In this document: positions 17,015 through 26,822 of the stretch, in pieces
How the letters are laid out: the number at the start of each line of letters is the position of its first letter
Position numbering within the stretch: the first letter of the stretch is position 1
Source: an uncultured Collinsella sp.
GTDB lineage: Bacteria > Actinomycetota > Coriobacteriia > Coriobacteriales > Coriobacteriaceae
Length of the DNA stretch: 64,000 bases
Assembly: GCA_900542825.1 (NCBI GenBank)
Contig: UQOY01000001.1
Span: 62,001 to 126,000 of the forward strand
Direction of reading: 5' to 3'
Translations under genes and position numbers: made by a program
Notes under the pieces: model-generated
The model's database searches: none
What the model saw: only the letters and a program-made list of their open reading frames with translations
Told to the model about the DNA's origin: nothing

Positions 17015-18115
17015 ATGGAAGGCACACGCCTAACTCTTGCGCGAAAAATGAGAGGCTTTTCGAAAAAAGAGCTAGCCGAGCTTGTAGAGGTCACGCCCAA
17101 GTCTATCGCCGACTACGAAAAAGACATTACTAATCCAAGTACCGAAATCGAGCAGCGCTTGATACGGGCGCTGCGTTTTCCCGAAGCATTTTTTAATTTG
17201 CACACAACGGAGCCCATGTCAGAAGAGGCTATTTCATTTAGAGCAAGAACTAAGCTCAAAAGAAGTCAAAAAGACATTGCAACCGCCGAGGCAACGCTTG
17301 CAACGGAACTATCCGACTGGTGCAACACCAAGTTCAACCTACCAAAAACAAACGTCCCCACCATAGAGGGCATAGACCCCGTTCTCGCCGCAGAAATGCT
17401 TCGTAAAGAATGGAAAATGGGAGACGGCGCTATCCCTAATTTGCTAGCCCTCCTTGAGAGCCACGGTATCCGTATTTTCTTTGCCGGAGAGATTGGAAAC
17501 GAAGTTGACGCCTTTTCGTACTGGGAACCAAAAACCCAATGTCCATATGTGTTTCTCACGACTTCAAAGAGTGGTGAGCGGCGCAGAATGGATGCGGCTC
17601 ACGAACTCGGGCATCTAGTAATGCATCGAAATCTCGACATGGGGACGTCAACTACAAAAGAAATCGAAGCCGAGGCGAACAGGTTTGCCTCGGCCTTCCT
17701 AATGCCTAAATCAACTATGCTGAAATATACGCCCAGAAGCTTCAGTCTGCGGGACGCAGTAGTCCTTAAAAAGCAATGGAAGGTATCTGTGGCAGCATTT
17801 ATCTTTAGATCACACGACATTGGCTTACTCACGGATTGGCAGTATCACAATCTTTTCAAGCAATTAAGCGCGGCAGGATGGAGAACGGATGAGCCCAATG
17901 CGATAATTCCGGAACAATCCGAGGTAAATAAGCAGGTCATTAATCTGCTCTTGAAAATGCCGCAAAAACTTAGCACGGCAACCAATGAAACCGCATTGCC
18001 CCTTGAGTTGTGTTATCAGCTGCTAACCGGAACAAGTGCGCAAGTTGTACTAGGTGGGAAAACGCACGCAAGAAAAGTTTGCGAACGAAAGGCCAATCTA
18101 ACAGTAGTTCAATAA
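17015..18115 (+). CDS. XRE-family regulator with ImmA/IrrE-type metallopeptidase domain
   Basis: The protein has 366 residues. An N-terminal helix-turn-helix (about 5-55, with SKKELAELVEVTPKSIADYE) is joined to a zinc-peptidase domain with HELGH (196-200) and a downstream EIEAEANRFASAFLMP segment that supplies the third ligand. ImmA/IrrE proteases cleave their cognate repressor in mobile elements or stress responses; fused forms both bind DNA and respond to a signal. The upstream palindromic promoter (16203-16249) suggests autoregulation. The ATG at 17015 has GAGGAAG upstream. The last 80 residues are of unknown role. Confidence 0.87.
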   Translation: MEGTRLTLARKMRGFSKKELAELVEVTPKSIADYEKDITNPSTEIEQRLIRALRFPEAFFNLHTTEPMSEEAISFRARTKLKRSQKDIATAEATLATELSDWCNTKFNLPKTNVPTIEGIDPVLAAEMLRKEWKMGDGAIPNLLALLESHGIRIFFAGEIGNEVDAFSYWEPKTQCPYVFLTTSKSGERRRMDAAHELGHLVMHRNLDMGTSTTKEIEAEANRFASAFLMPKSTMLKYTPRSFSLRDAVVLKKQWKVSVAAFIFRSHDIGLLTDWQYHNLFKQLSAAGWRTDEPNAIIPEQSEVNKQVINLLLKMPQKLSTATNETALPLELCYQLLTGTSAQVVLGGKTHARKVCERKANLTVVQ

Positions 18116-18593
18116 CTATAGAATTATTCGGCTGCATGCTTTAAGTCCGTTCCAAACGATCACTTAATCAGACAAAGCGAATTTGAAGCATGCGGTCAAA
18201 ATCAGATAGCATATCAGCCAACAATAATTGAAAATGAAATCGAAGCTCTCCCGAGGAGCAAACGTTTTATCTATATTGAATTACTAGGCCTCTAGTGTTT
18301 AAAGCCGTTGACTAGAATTAACTCTATGTCTGAAACAGAAAAATAGTGCTCGCCAACTATTTTTCGCCAAACGGTTGCGTGATAATTCAAAACAGAACAC
18401 GCGTTGTAACTAATTGATTCTAATACCAATCACACCAGCCTCAAGCATATCCAAACCAAGCGTGGAGCAGCGGTTTCATGCGTAGGAGAGAAACCGGGGT
18501 GCATGATAACGCGCTCACTCGAACCTTGCTGCTCCACAAGAGGTCTGCGTGCCCCGGCACGGTGTCGCCGCTGCCGGGGAACAGAAGCGCTGT
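18116..18593. other. Intergenic region, no supported gene
   Basis: About 480 bp without a convincing reading frame. Composition changes from AT-rich to GC-rich near 18450, marking the edge of the accessory island and the start of insertion-sequence debris. A GC-rich hairpin-prone stretch lies at about 18552-18582. Confidence 0.4.
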
Positions 18594-18907
18594 AGATGTT
18601 CACTAAGAAGTGGTCCGAATGTTCGCTGGAAAATGAGCACCGTGAGCACGAAAAATTGAGCAGTTTAAGCAAGAGGGCCGCGCCCCGGGGACCGGGGGCG
18701 CGGCCCTCACCGCATGGTTTCCCGGGGCGGTTACTTTGGCGAACCGGCCCGTGAAGGGTGGAGGAGATGACCGTGCCCCTGGACAAAGTGAATGATATAC
18801 GGTCGATGGACGCCGCCGGGCACTCGAGATCCGAGATCGCCCGAGTGCTCCGCGCGAGCCGGAACACCGTGGCGAAGTACGCCGCCCACTCGTCGAGCCA
18901 TTGGTAG
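18594..18907 (+). mobile_element. IS21-family left-end remnant with truncated IstA
   Basis: The ATG at 18767 (ribosome site GGAGGAG) opens a 46-codon frame whose N-terminus has the typical IstA helix-turn-helix pattern (SRSEIARVLRASRNTVAKYA). It then stops at 18905-18907, so only the first tenth of the transposase remains. Upstream lie short repeated motifs typical of an IS21 end and a strong GC-rich hairpin (arms 18673-18686 and 18695-18708). The right boundary joins another transposase remnant directly. Confidence 0.7.
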
Positions 18908-19019
18908 AGAGTCTGCCGAAGGGTTACCCCGACTTGCGGGTCGTGCGCATGACGGACCCTACGCATTCTTCGACCATCTCAACGGCCTTGCGCTTTTCCT
19001 CTTCCGTGTAGCTCGTCAT
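18907..19019 (-). pseudogene. IS3-type orfA remnant, frameshifted and cut by the IS21 remnant
   Basis: On the minus strand the ATG at 19019 has AGGAG upstream and encodes MTSYTEEEKRKAVEMVEECV, typical of IS3-type OrfA. After about 31 codons it stops; a continuation with a TLRQTLYQWLDEW pattern is seen in another frame, so there is a frameshift. It then runs into the IS21 remnant. It lies 55 bp after the end of the phosphohexomutase gene. Confidence 0.6.
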
Positions 19020-19073
19020 CTGCGAACTCCTAACCGGACCGGTTCGGTCCAACTATTTGTCCGCGCCCCCATC

Positions 19074-20795
19074 TCAGCAATCAAGCAATGCATTCATAGA
19101 GCTCCACAAAGCATCCAATAGGTTATCAGCAGATTCTTTCGTCAAGCCCTTCGCAAAGAGATACACCTTGAGCTTAGGCTCAGTACCACTCGGACGAACA
19201 AGTACACGAGACCCGTTCGAGAGTCTCCACTCAAGCACGTTGCTCGGCGGCAGTGTTTGAACGGGCTCGTCAGGTAGCGAATTCACTATTGGCATAGGCG
19301 CACCCGCTTTGTAGTCAATCACATGGTCAACTGTCAAGTTGGCGATCTCGGTAGGAGCTCCCGCGCGAAATCTGTCCATAAGCGCAGCCATTCGCTCGGC
19401 ACCGTCGACACCCTCGTAAGCTCTCGTTAACTGCTTGCCAGACCACCAGCCATAGCGGTCATACAAGTGCGCCATGGCATCAACCAGATCAAGCCCATCG
19501 GCCTTCAGATCCGCGGCCATCTCGCACACAAGCATACACGCTTCGATGCCGTCTTTATCGCGCACGTGCGTTCCAGACAGATACCCAAGGCTCTCTTCAA
19601 GGCCGAACAGGAAATCTCCCCGTCGACCATCCTGCTCAAGGAGCCCGATCTGCTCACCAGTAAACTTAAAACCCGTCAACGTGCGTCTGAGCTCTAAGCC
19701 ATACCCATTTGCCACATCATCTGCCATGGGCGTTGAAACAATCGTGGTGACAGCAACTTTTCGGTCAAGCCCCTCCCTCGAAGCAGCCCGTCGAGCAAGC
19801 CAGTCCAGCAATAACACGCCAACCTGATTACCCGATAACGTTATATATTCACCGCCATGGCGAACAACAACCCCCACTCGGTCAGCATCGGGATCCGTCG
19901 CCAAGGCAAGGTCGCATCTCTCTCGGCTCGCGAGATCAATAACAGCCTCCATGGTCTGCGGAACCTCGGGGTTAGGCTTAGGACACGTTGGGAAGTCACC
20001 GTTCGGCTCGGCCTGTTCCGCAACGACATGAAATGCACCCATGCCCATATTGCCAAGCACGCGCTGCACACACACAAGGCCGGCGCCGTTGAGCGGAGTA
20101 TACGCGACTGATAGGTCACTGCAATCAATGCCCTGCGAGCACGAGAGCGTAGAGCTGACATAACGGTCCAAGACATCTCCACTGGCCCACGCAGTCAAAC
20201 CAGATTCAATTGCCGCATCGAAAGGCTCCGCGCAAACATCGTCAAAAATATCAACAGAATCGATGGCAGCCTGAATTTGCCGGCACATCTCTGTTGTCGC
20301 CTGGCAGCCATCGGGCCCGTAGACCTTGTATCCGTTGTACTCAGCCGGATTATGCGAGGCGGTAACGATAATGCCCGCCGAGCAGCCGAGGTCTCGAACA
20401 GCGAACGACAGAACCGGCGTGGGAGAGGGATGCTCGAATACCACGGAGCGAACTCCGTTTGCAGCGAGCACCTCAGCGGCACGATGAACGAATTCCGGGC
20501 CGCCGTGGCGCGAATCCCGTGCAATAACAACCAGCGGTTCATCAACCTGCGAGTTGAGCCAATTGGCGAGACCTTGAGTAGCCTTACCCACCGTCCACAC
20601 ATTCAACCGGTTAGGGCCCATACCAATCTTAGCGCGCAAGCCACCAGTACCGAAATGGAGGTCACGAGCGAACGCGTCCTTTAGAAGCTGAGGATTAGAC
20701 GCGAGGGCATTAAGAGCCTCCCGATCCTCATTACCGTCCATCGCTTCCAGCCAGCGATCAAATTCGTTTTCGATAGATACGTCGTTCACCGTCAT
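19074..20795 (-). CDS. Phosphohexomutase (phosphoglucomutase/phosphomannomutase)
   Basis: The protein has 573 residues, the length of the PgcA-like alpha-D-phosphohexomutases. The phosphoserine loop TASHNP is at 145-150 (S147), the metal loop DPDADR follows in the middle, the sugar loop GLEESLGY is present, and an RPSGTEPK phosphate-binding loop lies near the C-terminus. It interconverts hexose 6- and 1-phosphates. As last gene of the polysaccharide operon that also carries manC, it probably supplies mannose-1-phosphate or glucose-1-phosphate for nucleotide-sugar synthesis; ManB versus Pgm cannot be decided from sequence alone. Confidence 0.9.
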   Translation of the reverse strand: MTVNDVSIENEFDRWLEAMDGNEDREALNALASNPQLLKDAFARDLHFGTGGLRAKIGMGPNRLNVWTVGKATQGLANWLNSQVDEPLVVIARDSRHGGPEFVHRAAEVLAANGVRSVVFEHPSPTPVLSFAVRDLGCSAGIIVTASHNPAEYNGYKVYGPDGCQATTEMCRQIQAAIDSVDIFDDVCAEPFDAAIESGLTAWASGDVLDRYVSSTLSCSQGIDCSDLSVAYTPLNGAGLVCVQRVLGNMGMGAFHVVAEQAEPNGDFPTCPKPNPEVPQTMEAVIDLASRERCDLALATDPDADRVGVVVRHGGEYITLSGNQVGVLLLDWLARRAASREGLDRKVAVTTIVSTPMADDVANGYGLELRRTLTGFKFTGEQIGLLEQDGRRGDFLFGLEESLGYLSGTHVRDKDGIEACMLVCEMAADLKADGLDLVDAMAHLYDRYGWWSGKQLTRAYEGVDGAERMAALMDRFRAGAPTEIANLTVDHVIDYKAGAPMPIVNSLPDEPVQTLPPSNVLEWRLSNGSRVLVRPSGTEPKLKVYLFAKGLTKESADNLLDALWSSMNALLDC

Positions 20796-20845
20796 TCCCC
20801 CGTCGACGAGTCCATAACCCTAATTGCTTACAAGATGCGAAGAGC

Positions 20846-21832
20846 TTATACCTCTATGAAAATCTCACTGATTTCCTTGCGGTGGCTATACGGAACCATC
20901 GTGCAATCCGGGTAGTAACCGGCACCCAAGACAACCGCGATGCGCTCGCTGTCCTTAAGGTTCAGCAGCTTGGAAATAGCCGCCTCCTCGGCACCGGTAT
21001 TCCCCCACTGCAGGAAACACGACCCGATTCCCTTGAAGTGGAGAGCGTCGGCGAATCTCATGGCAACAAGACCCGCATTTAAATAGCCCTGATTGCGCTC
21101 TCCATAAAAGGTGAACGCGTTGAGATCGAACGTCACGACAAAGAGCGTGACGGCGTCCTTGTCAAACCCACCAAGACCCATGAGCGCATCTTTGAGCTTG
21201 GACGCCTTTGCGTGATCGGTAACCTCGAGAATCTTAATCATCTGCCTGTTGCAGGCGGTAGGCGCATACCGAGCCGCTTCCACGCAATCAAGAACATCGT
21301 CGCGCTTCAAGAGCCCGCGCTTAAATTCACGAACAGAATGACGATCTTTGATAACGGTCGCGAAATCATCAATGCGATGCGCCGTCGCATCTTGAAGCGT
21401 GTATTCATGAGCGCCGACAGGGACCGGTTCGAAAGAGGCCGGAATCGTCTTCAAGAACTCGTTCACGGCTTTATAGCCGTCTTCCTGCTGCCAGCCATGC
21501 TTATCAAACAGGTCTTTCCAAACCAAAAGAATGCTGACGCCCATCTCATACGCCGTCGATACCTTCTGGTTCTCGGAATACGTCTTCAAATAATCAATCA
21601 GCTCTCGCACCTTCTTCTTGCCGAAGGGACGAAGGCTCTGAGAGCACATGCCCTTTTCTAAGCTGTGAACGATCAGAAGCACGTGATAATCAACACACGC
21701 GTGATCCGACATCGACTCCGCGTAGTTGGCGACGAATCGATTCGCATCGGTACGCATCTCCCTGCGAACCTTATGTGCCTTCACAACCCTACGCAGGGCA
21801 TCAATTGATTGCAGCTGCTCCTTAACGGACAT
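20846..21832 (-). CDS. Nitroreductase-family protein of the polysaccharide locus
   Basis: The protein has 328 residues. The first 140 are helical and not recognised. From about 160 the nitroreductase fold begins with DRHSVREFKRG (FMN-phosphate contact), then ARYAPTACNRQ and a C-terminal GAGYYP segment. Such FMN proteins recur in capsule loci beside pyruvyl transferases, with an unknown role, perhaps in sugar modification. Its ATG overlaps the end of the flippase gene by 11 bp, so the two are co-translated. Confidence 0.75.
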   Translation of the reverse strand: MSVKEQLQSIDALRRVVKAHKVRREMRTDANRFVANYAESMSDHACVDYHVLLIVHSLEKGMCSQSLRPFGKKKVRELIDYLKTYSENQKVSTAYEMGVSILLVWKDLFDKHGWQQEDGYKAVNEFLKTIPASFEPVPVGAHEYTLQDATAHRIDDFATVIKDRHSVREFKRGLLKRDDVLDCVEAARYAPTACNRQMIKILEVTDHAKASKLKDALMGLGGFDKDAVTLFVVTFDLNAFTFYGERNQGYLNAGLVAMRFADALHFKGIGSCFLQWGNTGAEEAAISKLLNLKDSERIAVVLGAGYYPDCTMVPYSHRKEISEIFIEV

Positions 21833-23273
21833 TCTTTTTTCTCCTTACGATTGAAAGGCCAAATTCGAATAGCGTTTTGTCAAATACATGCGCCCAAAGC
21901 ACCGTCAAAGGAATGAACAGAATCGAACCGACAAAAAGCTGAAGGATCAACGTCAAAACAGAGATACCAAATACCCGTTGGACTAGTAATGCCGGAAGTG
22001 CGCTTGCAAGTCCAATCAGGTAGTACGGCACGCTGGCAAGCACTGCCTTTGAGTAATCGAATCGTGACCTCAAACGGAAATATTGATAAAGCGGAACGAA
22101 GCTTTCAGCCACTAGGGACGCTATAGCCGCACCCAACGCAGCCAAACGAGGAATCAGCAATACATTGATAAGCACGTTCAAAATACTGCTGATAAGAGTG
22201 GACTTCACATAGATGTCATCAATTTTGCTCGGAATGATGTACTGCATTCTGATGACATTGCCTAACCCCATGGCAATTAGAGCAAAACCGGACAGACGCA
22301 AGATGTTGGCACTTTGGCTGAACTCAGCACCAAACAAGAGGTCAATCAAACTGTCTGCAACTGCGAACAAGCAAAACGCCATCATCGAGGTCATTATTGC
22401 CATGAGCCTTAGGGAGAGGGAGATATAGTGCTCGATTTTCGCCGAGTCCCCCTCAGCCACCAATTTCGACATCTTCGGCATCATGACTGAACCGAAAGAA
22501 GCAATCAGGCCTGACAGGCAGTAGACGATTTTCTCTCCATTATCAAAAATACCCGTCTGAACCATGGTGCTCATCGCACCCAGCATCACTCTGTTCAACG
22601 ACCGATATACATTCAAAGCAAGCGTTGGGATTAGCAACAACGAGCAGGGAAAGAGGTGCTCTTTGAAGTCCAACAGATACTGAGGAAGGATTCGTACACG
22701 CTTCCTCAGTCCTATCCAGTTCGTAAGATAGCCGCACACATATCCGCTCACCATGATCAATGCGTACAGCGGCGTGTCGCTCTTCGTTTTCACGAACAGG
22801 AAAATCCCGGCGACGCTCAGCAGCTTGACCGTAATATTCCTGATGGAAACACGCCGAAAGTCCTCGAGGCCAAACCAAAACCAATCGATATCTGAAAAGG
22901 TGCCGACCACCCAAATCAGAAACACCAAGGCCATGATGAAATGTTCAGAGGAAAAGCAGAATGCGTAAATGGCATAGCAAACCGAAATCAAAACCGTCGA
23001 GCAGCACTGAAGTCCAAAAAGACGCGAGAACAGCTGATTCAACGCATCCTGATTGCCACGTACTTTGGCGATTTCCCGCGTTCCATAATTGGTAAGCCCG
23101 AGCTTGGCAATAAGAATCACGAATTGCGCGATGGAAAACGAATACGCGTAGATTCCAGTACCCTCAGCGCCGATGATTCGAGCAAGGTATGGTGCCGTCA
23201 CAAGCGGCAATCCCATATTCAGAATCGAATACGCTGAGTTATAGATAAAGTTCTTTTTTGTGCCTACTGCCAT
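21822..23273 (-). CDS. Wzx-type polysaccharide flippase
   Basis: The protein has 483 residues from the ATG at 23273, which starts 4 bp after the previous stop; an upstream TTG at 23309 lies inside the preceding gene and is unlikely. About twelve to fourteen hydrophobic segments run through the chain. The N-terminal pattern (NSAYSILNMGLPLVTAPYLA, then GAEGTGIYAYS) is typical of MOP-superfamily oligosaccharide flippases. It would move the undecaprenyl-linked repeat unit across the membrane for polymerisation by the Wzy-like protein at 24341. Confidence 0.88.
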   Translation of the reverse strand: MAVGTKKNFIYNSAYSILNMGLPLVTAPYLARIIGAEGTGIYAYSFSIAQFVILIAKLGLTNYGTREIAKVRGNQDALNQLFSRLFGLQCCSTVLISVCYAIYAFCFSSEHFIMALVFLIWVVGTFSDIDWFWFGLEDFRRVSIRNITVKLLSVAGIFLFVKTKSDTPLYALIMVSGYVCGYLTNWIGLRKRVRILPQYLLDFKEHLFPCSLLLIPTLALNVYRSLNRVMLGAMSTMVQTGIFDNGEKIVYCLSGLIASFGSVMMPKMSKLVAEGDSAKIEHYISLSLRLMAIMTSMMAFCLFAVADSLIDLLFGAEFSQSANILRLSGFALIAMGLGNVIRMQYIIPSKIDDIYVKSTLISSILNVLINVLLIPRLAALGAAIASLVAESFVPLYQYFRLRSRFDYSKAVLASVPYYLIGLASALPALLVQRVFGISVLTLILQLFVGSILFIPLTVLWAHVFDKTLFEFGLSIVRRKKNVR

Positions 23274-23277
23274 AGAG

Positions 23278-24324
23278 CTAATCCTGAACACATTTCTCGA
23301 GATAGCCAATAGAGCTGGCTCTCAACTCGCTAAATTTACTTTCAACCGAGGTGTAATCAATATCCTCGTTGAGAACGGCTTCGATTCCCGCACCGACAAT
23401 TCGCTGATCCAACGCAAGGTCATGCAGCAAGTTCTCAATCTTTTTCTTTTGATAGTCAAGAACGACAAACCGCTTATGGAAAATCAACGAGAACACCGTA
23501 CCGTGGAAGGTGTTGGTGACAACAGCTGATGCGCCATTAAAGCAGGAAAGAAAAGAAACGACGGTCGATTCATAATGCATATCAGCGAACGGCATACGGC
23601 GACCAAGTGACACTATTTTCAAACTGTTATCGGCTGCATACTGTTTGATCTCGTCGACCACCGCAGCTGAAGGCGTATCGAACAGATACAGTAGAAGATA
23701 GGTGCCCGCTTCTTCCATTGACCTACAGAATCCCTGATAAAAACTTCGATCCTTCAACAGCGTGGGGTCGCACACCTTGCACGGCACCCGATCCGCCCGA
23801 GAAGTGATGTACTCGAAGGAATAGTCATCCCTAACGCTGATGTTCGCGTACTTCTTTATGGACTCACATGGATACTTCAGCGAATCCAACGTTTCATAGG
23901 GCGAATTCGCGATTGAGGCTGCATAGGTGACGATCTTAGAACCATCCCATGGCAATCCCCAGAAGACATCCTGGGACTCCAAGAAATATGGCGACGTTAC
24001 ATCCCAAACGGTATCGCTGCCAATGGAAAGCAAATCAAAGCGTTCAGCTCCACTAGGATCGACGATGTGAAAATGTTCACGAATGAACTGCCGGGAATCT
24101 CGATACCTTTTAATAACGGCGCCTGGACTTGACCTAGACACCAAAGCCTTTATAACGTCCTTGAATTCCTTCTTGTAAGAAAGCGCTGAGAGCTTATTGA
24201 TCGTAGAAATGAATGACACATTGCATCCAAGTTTGCTGTACGCATCCTGCATCGCAAGCGCTTGAAGCACGCTTCCGCAATTGGTGCTATATATGACTGT
24301 AATGATTCCGACGTTATGCTTCAT
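23278..24324 (-). CDS. Polysaccharide pyruvyl transferase family protein (second copy)
   Basis: The protein has 348 residues. The N-terminal STNCGSVLQALAMQDAY pattern and the C-terminal TNTFHGTVFSLIF motif are hallmarks of the family, which puts ketal pyruvates on sugars. The ATG at 24324 has AGGAGG eleven bases upstream. It lies between the polymerase-like and flippase genes and is a paralogue of the product of 25596, so the polymer may carry two pyruvylated positions, giving negative charge. The acceptor sugar is unknown. Confidence 0.82.
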   Translation of the reverse strand: MKHNVGIITVIYSTNCGSVLQALAMQDAYSKLGCNVSFISTINKLSALSYKKEFKDVIKALVSRSSPGAVIKRYRDSRQFIREHFHIVDPSGAERFDLLSIGSDTVWDVTSPYFLESQDVFWGLPWDGSKIVTYAASIANSPYETLDSLKYPCESIKKYANISVRDDYSFEYITSRADRVPCKVCDPTLLKDRSFYQGFCRSMEEAGTYLLLYLFDTPSAAVVDEIKQYAADNSLKIVSLGRRMPFADMHYESTVVSFLSCFNGASAVVTNTFHGTVFSLIFHKRFVVLDYQKKKIENLLHDLALDQRIVGAGIEAVLNEDIDYTSVESKFSELRASSIGYLEKCVQD

Positions 24325-24340
24325 GAGCTCATCGGCCTCC

Positions 24341-25576
24341 TTATCGCTTGCTTAAATAGGGTTTTCGATTTACCGCACCCTCAGGAATGTCAACGGTCTC
24401 TGAGCCATCCATAGCCTTCTCTTGAGAAACGTTCATGCACATAACCGCAAGATAGAAGGTTACCCAAACACTGAAATAATCAAGAATATGCGATGTAATG
24501 GCAACGAAGACGAGATACAGCATCATAAAGAAATGCCAATAGTTCTTCTTTGAGAATTCCACAATGCCGAAGGCGAAAGATGCGATTCCCAGAAATCCCG
24601 TTTCCAAGTAGATGCCTATAGTGTCGTTGTGAAGAATACCGTTCCACACAGTACCGAAATGCGATGAAGCGTACCCGGCTAGATAGTAATTAATCGAACC
24701 ATAGCCATTAAAGTCGCCAGACATACCCGATATGGCAAGATGATAGATGGTTGGACGGCCAGTCATCTCAGCGTTAAGGTCAATTCCAAAGGAGCTATAC
24801 AGCCATCCCATCACGTCATACCTGTAAAGCCACATCAGCACGAATGGGCTCAGAACTATCGCAACCATAACGAGCACGCGATAGACGCGTTTCACATCAC
24901 CCTTAGGCACGCGACTCGACAAGACAAATGCAACCGGGGCGAGAATGAAACTAAGGCGCTTCATCGAAAGCATACAGAAAAGAAAACAAATAAAGGCCTT
25001 TCCTTTCTGCTTCATCGCCAGAAAGAGCATCTCCATGATTAGAAAGTCATGAGCAAGAGAGGATTCGGTCGCCGCCTCGGAATCAGACCAGTTTATTGAG
25101 AGAATGCTACTTAAGGACAGATTGTCAGCATTCATAAAAAGAAAATGACAGCAGAATCTGACCAAGAGGACGTTGAAGTAATAGTTCCAATCCTCTTCAT
25201 CGACCGAATTAGCAAATAGCAGGGCATTGATAATCGGCAAACCAAGGCGTCCAAGCGCAGAGAACAGGAACCCTCGTAACCCATCATGCATAATCTGAAT
25301 TGGAATTGAGATGGCTCCAAAAACGACGATAAAGAAAAGTATGTAACCGGCATACTGAAATCCGCGTATTTTAGCGGTGCCTCTATATACAAAGATAATG
25401 CCGTTGGCAGCACAAAAGAGCAGCAAAGTAGCCATATATAGGGCCTGTGACGCATACCCAAGCATGTAGGCAACATAAAGCAGGTTGTAGAGAATGAACA
25501 ACAGGAACCTAAACCCCGACTTCGGAAGAAGCGGGGTGTTCAAAGCTCTCTGAATAATACTTGTCATCGTATTCAT
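24341..25576 (-). CDS. Wzy-type polymerase / O-antigen ligase-like membrane protein
   Basis: The protein has about 411 residues with ten to twelve hydrophobic segments and a large outward loop near 275-330 (ATG at 25576; a TTG at 25603 overlapping the previous gene is also possible, and neither has a good ribosome site). The wide hydrophobic spread, low similarity and position in a Wzx-containing cluster identify it as the probable polymerase. The operon holds no other candidate for this step. The call is topological, as Wzy proteins lack strong motifs. Confidence 0.7.
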   Translation of the reverse strand: MNTMTSIIQRALNTPLLPKSGFRFLLFILYNLLYVAYMLGYASQALYMATLLLFCAANGIIFVYRGTAKIRGFQYAGYILFFIVVFGAISIPIQIMHDGLRGFLFSALGRLGLPIINALLFANSVDEEDWNYYFNVLLVRFCCHFLFMNADNLSLSSILSINWSDSEAATESSLAHDFLIMEMLFLAMKQKGKAFICFLFCMLSMKRLSFILAPVAFVLSSRVPKGDVKRVYRVLVMVAIVLSPFVLMWLYRYDVMGWLYSSFGIDLNAEMTGRPTIYHLAISGMSGDFNGYGSINYYLAGYASSHFGTVWNGILHNDTIGIYLETGFLGIASFAFGIVEFSKKNYWHFFMMLYLVFVAITSHILDYFSVWVTFYLAVMCMNVSQEKAMDGSETVDIPEGAVNRKPYLSKR

Positions 25577-25595
25577 ATTCGTATTGCGAATCACG

Positions 25596-26717
25596 CTAGC
25601 CAATGTGGCTCAGACGATCCCTCAGCAAAGCCTGCTTTTCGGCACACAGACTTGCAAGCTCACGCTGAATATCAGTGAAATCGATATTCCGCACACGGGA
25701 AGACCATTCCTGTACATCAGAACAAATAAGATCGTTGGCACCGACAGCATTCAACAGAGTTGTAATCCTGGTACTAAAGTGAGAAGGAAGCGTTACAGCA
25801 ACCGGCTTATTAAAGACGAGGGAAAACACGGTTCCGTGGAAGGAGTCAGTGAACACACAGTTTGCGCCCTTAAAGAGCCCAACCCATTCATGGACATCTG
25901 GAGCGATGATGTTTTGGCAACCGGGCTTAGTCTGATAGGGCATCGTAATAATCGACTTGATCTTCAAGCCGTGTTGCTTTGCATATGCACGAGCACAATT
26001 CGCCGTGTCGCTATCTCCATGGAGCTGATACAAAAGAACATAGTTCTCTTCGTCAGTATCCTTAGCAAAGTGGCTCCACGTATCCGGCGAAACAAGAAGC
26101 GTCGGGTCGAGCATCAAATCGACGTCTGAATAGCCCATTTCCCGAAGCAATTTGATTCCTGACGTCTCTCTTACGGACAAGTAGGTATATTTCGAGAGCT
26201 GATTGTTAATGAAAGCTGAATCTTCCTCATTAAAGGATGATTTACCAAAACTCGAAGCAATCGAAATGCATGTGGAACCGCTAGGTGCAAATGCAAGGAA
26301 ATACGAACGATCGAACTTCTTTGTATAGTAGTTATTCCAAACCTGATCGCTACCCGAACAATAGATATCCGCCTCCGGGAGATCATCCTTCAATTCCTGG
26401 CACGAAAAGTATCTTTTGTTCGTAAGAGGCATTTCTCTATCGATGAACCTGTCGAATGTAGAAATCCTCTTACGATTTCCCAGAGACTTGAGGAATGCTT
26501 TGGCAACCCGAATTGGAAAGGCCGAATTCATATTCGACACGTCGTTAAACAGATTTCTGAACGTGCCATAACCCAATATATTGTTGGGGCAATAGTCAAT
26601 AATAATCGGCTCAAAACCAGCATCCTTAAGATACTGGACAGTCGCATACGCTTGCAGCGCGGCTCCGTAGTTATAAGCACGATGATACGTCATGATAGCA
26701 ACTGACTTTTTGGGCAT
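25596..26717 (-). CDS. Polysaccharide pyruvyl transferase family protein (first copy)
   Basis: The protein has 373 residues from the ATG at 26717, preceded by AAGGGAATCTA; an ATG at 26735 would add six residues. The start HRAYNYGAALQAYATVQYL and the C-terminal TDSFHGTVFSLVF mark the family. In the middle, CSGSDQVWN matches the conserved block of CsaB/WcaK-like enzymes. It is expected to add pyruvate ketals to the repeat unit in the cytoplasm. The second family member is encoded three genes downstream in the same operon. Confidence 0.85.
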   Translation of the reverse strand: MPKKSVAIMTYHRAYNYGAALQAYATVQYLKDAGFEPIIIDYCPNNILGYGTFRNLFNDVSNMNSAFPIRVAKAFLKSLGNRKRISTFDRFIDREMPLTNKRYFSCQELKDDLPEADIYCSGSDQVWNNYYTKKFDRSYFLAFAPSGSTCISIASSFGKSSFNEEDSAFINNQLSKYTYLSVRETSGIKLLREMGYSDVDLMLDPTLLVSPDTWSHFAKDTDEENYVLLYQLHGDSDTANCARAYAKQHGLKIKSIITMPYQTKPGCQNIIAPDVHEWVGLFKGANCVFTDSFHGTVFSLVFNKPVAVTLPSHFSTRITTLLNAVGANDLICSDVQEWSSRVRNIDFTDIQRELASLCAEKQALLRDRLSHIG

Positions 26718-26822
26718 TAGATTCCCTTCCCTCATTTCGTTTTTAAGCCGAATGTTAACGACCTATGATTAGTGAATTGTTAAACGCTGCGAATACCATC
26801 GATGCAGCCACAGCAATCGTTT

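Noticed and set aside
18430..18966. 178-codon frame on the minus strand
   Set aside because: It crosses the IS21 end in antisense; only its first 30 codons correspond to real (IS3-type) coding sequence.
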